Below are positions 5,235-9,105 of a stretch of 9,105 bases of DNA, one piece after another. Source of the stretch: Candidatus Woesearchaeota archaeon (GTDB taxonomy: Archaea; Nanobdellota; Nanobdellia; Woesearchaeales; ARS49); the NCBI GenBank assembly GCA_030630695.1, contig DAOVMP010000010.1, forward strand, positions 1 to 9,105. The letters are read 5' to 3'. The position numbers and the translations under genes are program-made. How positions within the stretch are numbered: the first letter of the stretch is position 1; every line of letters starts with the position of its first letter. The notes below the pieces were generated by a model. That model was not told where the DNA came from and did no database searches. It saw only the letters and a program-made list of their open reading frames with translations.

Positions 5235-5242
5235 TTTATAAA
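5235..5242. promoter_or_regulatory. Shared palindromic TATA box for the ABCE1 and zinc-ribbon genes
   Basis: TTTATAAA reads identically on both strands. There are 23 nt between it and the ABCE1 ATG at 5266 and 22 nt between it and the zinc-ribbon ATG at 5212. That is the distance expected for initiation at the start codon in both directions. Both transcripts would be leaderless. No second convincing TATA box is present in the 53-nt gap, although the gap is AT-rich (a TATATT lies just to the left). Confidence 0.6.
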
Positions 5243-5265
5243 ACTTAGCCTTATTTGTGTGTATT

Positions 5266-7020
5266 ATGCCTAGAATAGCTGTAGTTGAGAAAGAGAAATG
5301 TAATCCTATTGGTTGCGGAGGCCATCTTTGTGCTAGATTATGCCCTGTTAACAGAACTGGAAAGGATTGTATTACTCAAGATGTTGATAACAAAGCAAGG
5401 ATTGATGAAACAATTTGTACTGGCTGCGGCATTTGCCCTAATCGTTGTCCTTTTAATGCTATTTCAATCATAAATTTGCCTGAAGAATTGGCTAAACAAC
5501 CTATTCATCGCTATGGAAGAAACGGTTTTCATCTATATAATCTTCCAACACCAATTTTCGGTAAGGTTGTTGGTGTTTTAGGTAGAAATGGTATTGGTAA
5601 ATCAACTGCTATTAAGATTTTTGCAGGAATGTTACAGCCTAATTTAGGTAAAGAGGAAACTGCCTCTTCTGATGCTTTGATTCATTATTTCAAGGGTTCT
5701 GAAGCTCAGGGTTTTTTTGAAAAAATCAAAGAAGGAAAGATAAAAGTTAGTTATAAGCCTCAGCAGGTTGATGCTATTCCTAAGACGTATAATGGAAATG
5801 TTCGTGGTTTATTGTCTAAAGTTGATGAAAAAGGCAAGATGGATGAAATTGTTGAGATTTTAGATTTAAAAAACGTTCTTGGAACTGAAATTTCTAATAT
5901 TTCTGGTGGAGAATTGCAAAGAGTTGCAATAGCAGCAACTGTTTTGAAAAAAGCAAATGTATATATTTTCGATGAGCCGTCATCTTATTTAGATATTAAG
6001 CAAAGGATTAAAGTTTCTAAATTTATTAAATCTTTAGCAGATGATGACACTGCTGTATTGGTCGTTGAGCACGATTTGATTATTCTTGATTATATGACTG
6101 ATATGATTCATATTATGTTTGGCAAGCCGGGTGTTTATGGTATTGTTAGTTTACCTAAAGTTACTCGTAATGGTATTAATATTTACATGGATGGTTATAT
6201 GCGTGATATGAATATGCGTTTTAGGGGTTATTCTTTGAAATTTGATCCGCGTCCGCCGATTAGCAAGGATGGTTTGTCTGTTTTGACTTCCTGGAATCAT
6301 ATTCAGAAGAAATTGGGTGATTTTAGTTTGCTTGCTAAGAGAGGAACTATTCATAAAAAAGCAAGTGTTGGTGTTTTAGGTGAAAATGGTATTGGTAAGA
6401 CTACTTTTGCTAAGATTTTGGCAGGGGTTTTAAAGCAGGATTCCGGTAATATTGCTGAAAATATTAAAGTTAGTTATAAGCCTCAGTATTTGGATTCTTC
6501 TTCTGAAGATGTTGTTGCTTCTTTGCTTGGTGATGCTGTTAGAAAATATGAAAATCAATTGATTAAGCCGTTGAATATTGATCCTTTGTTGTTAAGGCCT
6601 ATTAATGAGTTGTCTGGCGGTGAATTGCAGAGAGTTTCGATTTGTTATTGTTTAGCTCAAGAAGCTAATTTGTATTTATTAGATGAGCCGTCAGCTTATT
6701 TGGATGTTGAGCAAAGATTGATTGTCGCTAAAGTGATTAATGATATTGCAGAATCTCGCGGTTGTGCTGTTTTTGTTGTCGATCATGATTTACTGTTTAT
6801 TGATTATTTATCAGATGAATTAATTGTTTTTGAGGGTATTCCTGCTAAATCTGGTGAATCTAAAGGTCCTTTTGAAATGGAAGAAGGTATGAATTTGTTT
6901 TTGACTGAGCTGGATATAACTATGAGAAGAGATAAGGACAGCAATCGTCCTAGAATCAATAAGCCTGGTTCTAGAATGGATCAAGAACAAAAAGAAGCTA
7001 ATAGTTTGTACTATAGTTAA
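5266..7020 (+). CDS. rli1: ABCE1/Rli1 ribosome-recycling ATPase
   Basis: 584 residues, the full family length. The N-terminal iron-sulfur domain has C12, C17, C22, C26 and C51, C54, C57, C61, the ligands of two 4Fe-4S clusters. NBD1 has Walker A GRNGIGKST at 106-114, signature SGGELQRVAIA from 213, Walker B YIFDEPSSYLD at 233-243 and the H-loop VEHD at 267-270. The hinge region follows at about 300-335. NBD2 has GENGIGKTT at 372-380, LSGGELQRVS at 449-458, LLDEPSAYLD at 471-480 and VDHD at 505-508. ABCE1 splits the 70S ribosome into subunits after termination, working with aRF1 or Pelota in the cytosol. All catalytic motifs are intact. An in-frame GTG nine bases upstream would add three residues, but the family begins at MPRIAVVE and the TATA spacing fits the ATG. 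It shares a bidirectional promoter with the zinc-ribbon gene. Confidence 0.97.
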   Translation: MPRIAVVEKEKCNPIGCGGHLCARLCPVNRTGKDCITQDVDNKARIDETICTGCGICPNRCPFNAISIINLPEELAKQPIHRYGRNGFHLYNLPTPIFGKVVGVLGRNGIGKSTAIKIFAGMLQPNLGKEETASSDALIHYFKGSEAQGFFEKIKEGKIKVSYKPQQVDAIPKTYNGNVRGLLSKVDEKGKMDEIVEILDLKNVLGTEISNISGGELQRVAIAATVLKKANVYIFDEPSSYLDIKQRIKVSKFIKSLADDDTAVLVVEHDLIILDYMTDMIHIMFGKPGVYGIVSLPKVTRNGINIYMDGYMRDMNMRFRGYSLKFDPRPPISKDGLSVLTSWNHIQKKLGDFSLLAKRGTIHKKASVGVLGENGIGKTTFAKILAGVLKQDSGNIAENIKVSYKPQYLDSSSEDVVASLLGDAVRKYENQLIKPLNIDPLLLRPINELSGGELQRVSICYCLAQEANLYLLDEPSAYLDVEQRLIVAKVINDIAESRGCAVFVVDHDLLFIDYLSDELIVFEGIPAKSGESKGPFEMEEGMNLFLTELDITMRRDKDSNRPRINKPGSRMDQEQKEANSLYYS

Positions 7021-7063
7021 AGTGAAAAACATCTATTGTATGAAGAAATGTTTTTCGCTTTTT
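7021..7063 (+). terminator. Hairpin and T-run terminator of ABCE1
   Basis: Immediately after the TAA, AGTGAAAAACAT (7021-7032) pairs with ATGTTTTTCGCT (7048-7059). This gives twelve base pairs, one of them a G-U, with a 15-nt loop. TTTTT follows at 7059-7063. The form is that of an intrinsic terminator; the poly-T alone would suffice in archaea. Confidence 0.6.
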
Positions 7064-7065
7064 GG

Positions 7066-7100
7066 AAAAAACATACTAAATCTATATTATTATGTTTTTT
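7066..7100 (-). terminator. Hairpin terminator of the metallopeptidase gene
   Basis: AAAAAACATA (7066-7075) and TATGTTTTTT (7091-7100) form a perfect 10-bp stem with a 15-nt loop. The stem begins 3 nt after the stop codon of the minus-strand peptidase gene, and in that direction it ends in six T. Its arms share ATGTTTTT with the neighbouring ABCE1 hairpin. Confidence 0.55.
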
Positions 7101-7103
7101 ACA

Positions 7104-8570
7104 TTAGATTTTTCTTGTTATACTTTTAACATAATTATTTATATCTTTTCTTGTTAATTTTGAAAAATCTGCTGCTTCGGAATTCATGCCTGGACGCATT
7201 AGTTTTAGTATTTCTTTTCCTGCTTGTTTTGATTTCCACCATTTGTTTCCGTATTTTTTTCTTAATTTATTTTTGATTTTTTCTTGCTGTATTTCTGCAA
7301 CCATATAACTAGGAACATACATTAAACTAGAAGGTAATATATGATGTAATTGCCAGTATGCTCCGGGTATTTTCATTCCCATGCTTTTCTTTAACTCTTT
7401 TGCATATCTTTTATTGCAGTCTTTAAATTTTAGGTTTTCTTTCCAGTACGCGATTCTAAATAATGAATTTCCTGTGTAAAAAGAAACTCCAAATAATTTC
7501 ATAAAATTAATTCTTCTGATTAATTTTTTTGCGTATTCTGGTTCAAATTTCATTTCTTCTATTAAATAATCATATTCTGTCATTAAATGTTCAAAAAATG
7601 TTGAAAATGTCTCTGCCAAACCCATTGAACTTACATTTCTTATCCAATAAGGTAAGTTTTTATCTATAGAGCTTTCGTGTATTCCATGTCCGAATTCATG
7701 AAACATGGAGTTTGCATCATTCAATGGATTTTCCGGTTTATAAGATAATCTTACATCTGTTGGTACTTTTATTGGATAGCAAAAAGGCGAAGCATATTTT
7801 TTTGGTCTATTCGCAGTATCTACTTTTATTTTATTTGGATTTAATCCCATCTCTCTCATTGCTTTTTTGATTTGTTTTATGCCGTCTATTTTTTTAAATC
7901 CAGCAATCATATCTTTAAAAATTGCATTTCTTACAAAATACAAGTCATCATAATATTCTGGTTTTTTATTAAGAATTTTTTTGGAATAATATTGGAATTG
8001 TTTTTTAAATGTCTTTTTTGATTTATCTCGCAGTATTTTTAAAATTTTAATTAATGGTTTTGCTTTTATTTGATGATCTCGTAAGTACATGCTCAAAGCA
8101 TCTGTTCCATATTGCGCGTATATTTTTTTGTTGGTTTCGAACTTTTCTTTAATTATCGGCGTTATTTTTGGTGTTAGTTTAATAAAAGTATCAAATACTT
8201 CTTTTCGTTGTTTATCTGTTGCTTTTGCTGCAAATTGCCTCCAAGTATTCCAGGAAACTGGTTGTTTGTTGAATTTATATTTGTTTGTTCTTATTTTTTT
8301 GTATCTGTCTTCTTTGAATTTTATTGATAATCGATATGTTTTTGCTCCTGCAATGCCAGCAATGCATATATCTATAAGTTCTTTTGGTTCATCAAATTTT
8401 TTCAGAAAATATTCTGAAAGTTTTAAACTTTGTTTTTCTAATTTTGCGATTTTTTTCTTGTCATATTTTAGTCCTATTTCCATGCTCCAATATTGTTTAT
8501 TCAGAGAAACATCTATTAGTTCTACTTCTGTACACCATTGTCTTAGAGTTGGTCTTCTCTTTTTTTTCAT
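7104..8570 (-). CDS. M3-like (oligoendopeptidase F-type) zinc metallopeptidase
   Basis: 488 residues. The active site HEFGHGIHES starts at residue 291: His291 and His295 are zinc ligands and Glu292 is the catalytic base. The third ligand is Glu320 in GLAETFSTFFE, 25 residues after the second His, as in M3 (thimet oligopeptidase/PepF). The C-terminal SLMYVPSYMVAE segment (about 424-435) matches the substrate-binding Tyr region of M3. M3 enzymes cleave short peptides in the cytoplasm. At 488 residues it is shorter than typical PepF (about 600) and close to M32 carboxypeptidases. TDVRLS just before the active site also recalls M32, but the M32 HESQ motif is absent. The N-terminus is rich in Lys and Arg. 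It follows the tRNA methyltransferase gene by 9 nt and is probably co-transcribed with it. Confidence 0.85.
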   Translation of the reverse strand: MKKKRRPTLRQWCTEVELIDVSLNKQYWSMEIGLKYDKKKIAKLEKQSLKLSEYFLKKFDEPKELIDICIAGIAGAKTYRLSIKFKEDRYKKIRTNKYKFNKQPVSWNTWRQFAAKATDKQRKEVFDTFIKLTPKITPIIKEKFETNKKIYAQYGTDALSMYLRDHQIKAKPLIKILKILRDKSKKTFKKQFQYYSKKILNKKPEYYDDLYFVRNAIFKDMIAGFKKIDGIKQIKKAMREMGLNPNKIKVDTANRPKKYASPFCYPIKVPTDVRLSYKPENPLNDANSMFHEFGHGIHESSIDKNLPYWIRNVSSMGLAETFSTFFEHLMTEYDYLIEEMKFEPEYAKKLIRRINFMKLFGVSFYTGNSLFRIAYWKENLKFKDCNKRYAKELKKSMGMKIPGAYWQLHHILPSSLMYVPSYMVAEIQQEKIKNKLRKKYGNKWWKSKQAGKEILKLMRPGMNSEAADFSKLTRKDINNYVKSITRKI

Positions 8571-8579
8571 TTTCTTTTT

Positions 8580-9105
8580 TTATTTTATTCGTCTCACAAA
8601 TGTCAAAAATGCTGTGTGTCCGATCTCTGCTGAGCTTGGTCTTAATCTTCGTCCATCAACAATCCACTTTCTTTGGATTAGTTCAATTGTTTTATCAAAT
8701 AAAAATGATTTGTTTTTTCTTATTTCTTCCACAAATTGGCTTGCTTGTATTATTGTAGGAGTATATGCTATTAAGAATCCTCCTATTTTTAATGCTTTCT
8801 GTGCAGATTTTACTGTTTTCCATGGTTCTGGAAGGTCTAGAACGATTAGATTGACCTCTTTTTCTGTGATTCCCTTGTTTACATCTTTTTTCTTTAGTGT
8901 TATATTATTTAATCTGAGACGTTTTATATTTTCTTTAGCTACTTTTAGATGTTCTTCTTTAATTTCATAAGAATAAACATGTTTGCACACATTTGCTAGT
9001 GCGCATGCTAAAGCTCCTGCTCCTGTTCCTGCATCAACTACAATATCTTTTTTTCCTAAACCAGTTTCTGCCAATATTGCTCCGATATCTTTTTGAATCG
9101 ATCAA
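8580..9105 (-). CDS. trmI: TrmI-type tRNA (adenine-N1) methyltransferase, 5' end cut and apparently frameshifted
   Basis: The readable frame covers the catalytic domain. SAM motif I is VVDAGTGAGALACALA, the acidic ribose-binding motif is YEIKEEH, motif IV is DLPEPW, and the C-terminal GHTAFLTFVRRI is characteristic of archaeal TrmI. This enzyme makes m1A58 (and in some archaea m1A57) in the T loop of tRNA. The good match continues upstream through KDIGAILAETG to an in-frame TGA at 9104-9102. Removing one A from the A5 run (plus-strand T5 at 9090-9094) gives LIDSKDIGAIL, which fits the family (compare IIYPKDAG in Pyrococcus, from memory). A homopolymer indel is therefore likely, either a sequence error or a real lesion. 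A TTG at 9074 could serve as a start but would remove conserved residues. The substrate-binding N-terminal part lies beyond the window. The M3 peptidase gene follows after 9 nt. Confidence 0.8.

Noticed and set aside
5257..5265. GTG start adding three residues to ABCE1
   Set aside because: The family begins at MPRIAVVE, and the TATA box is at the right distance from the ATG at 5266.
8089..8970. Long plus-strand frame of 293 codons with hydrophobic product
   Set aside because: Antisense shadow of the Lys-rich M3 peptidase and TrmI genes; complementary Lys codons read as Phe and Leu.
1..9105. CRISPR array, insertion sequence, integrase or attachment site
   Set aside because: No spaced direct repeats, transposase-like ORF or tRNA-derived target duplication was seen.

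Overview
The window reads as chromosomal sequence of an AT-rich archaeon, most likely a small-genome DPANN lineage (Woesearchaeota or Pacearchaeota type; this placement is inference). Directly archaeal signs are a complete ABCE1/Rli1 gene, a threonine tRNA interrupted by a short intron after position 37, a TrmI-type tRNA methyltransferase with archaeal-style ends, TATA boxes about 26 nt upstream of start codons (leaderless arrangement), and a GAGGTG Shine-Dalgarno site. No mobile element, CRISPR array or phage gene is visible.

Layout. From about 4345 down to 1 everything is on the minus strand. A TATA box at 4368-4375 drives a radical SAM enzyme (4345-3341), then two tightly packed paralogous membrane-anchored proteins of unknown function (3330-2725 and 2723-1986). 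A 155-nt gap follows, holding a GC-rich element closed by a perfect 10-bp inverted repeat (1881-1973), a candidate structured RNA. Next come a DHH/DHHA1 phosphoesterase-like protein with altered metal-binding motifs (1830-880), a tiny 11-codon poly-lysine ORF with a strong Shine-Dalgarno site and a following hairpin plus T-run (806-707), and an M50 site-2 protease that runs off the left edge (650-1).

The centre is divergent. A plus-strand methyltransferase-like protein without the SAM-binding glycine motif (4429-4965) faces a minus-strand unit made of a 51-aa zinc-ribbon protein (5212-5057) and, 5 nt after its stop, tRNA-Thr(CGT) (5051-4966). The zinc-ribbon gene and ABCE1 (5266-7020) diverge from one palindromic TTTATAAA box that lies 22-23 nt from each ATG.

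On the right, ABCE1 converges with a minus-strand pair: a TrmI-like tRNA (adenine-N1) methyltransferase (9105-8580, with an apparent frameshift near the window edge), then an M3-like zinc metallopeptidase (8570-7104). Two hairpins, each ending in a T-run in one direction, fill the convergent gap.

Functionally the right half is centred on translation (ribosome recycling, a tRNA, tRNA modification). The left half holds envelope or extracytoplasmic proteins and two enzyme families with unusual metal-ligand motifs. The least explained items are the poly-lysine ORF with its hairpin, the structured element at 1881-1973, and the radical SAM plus paralogue-pair operon.
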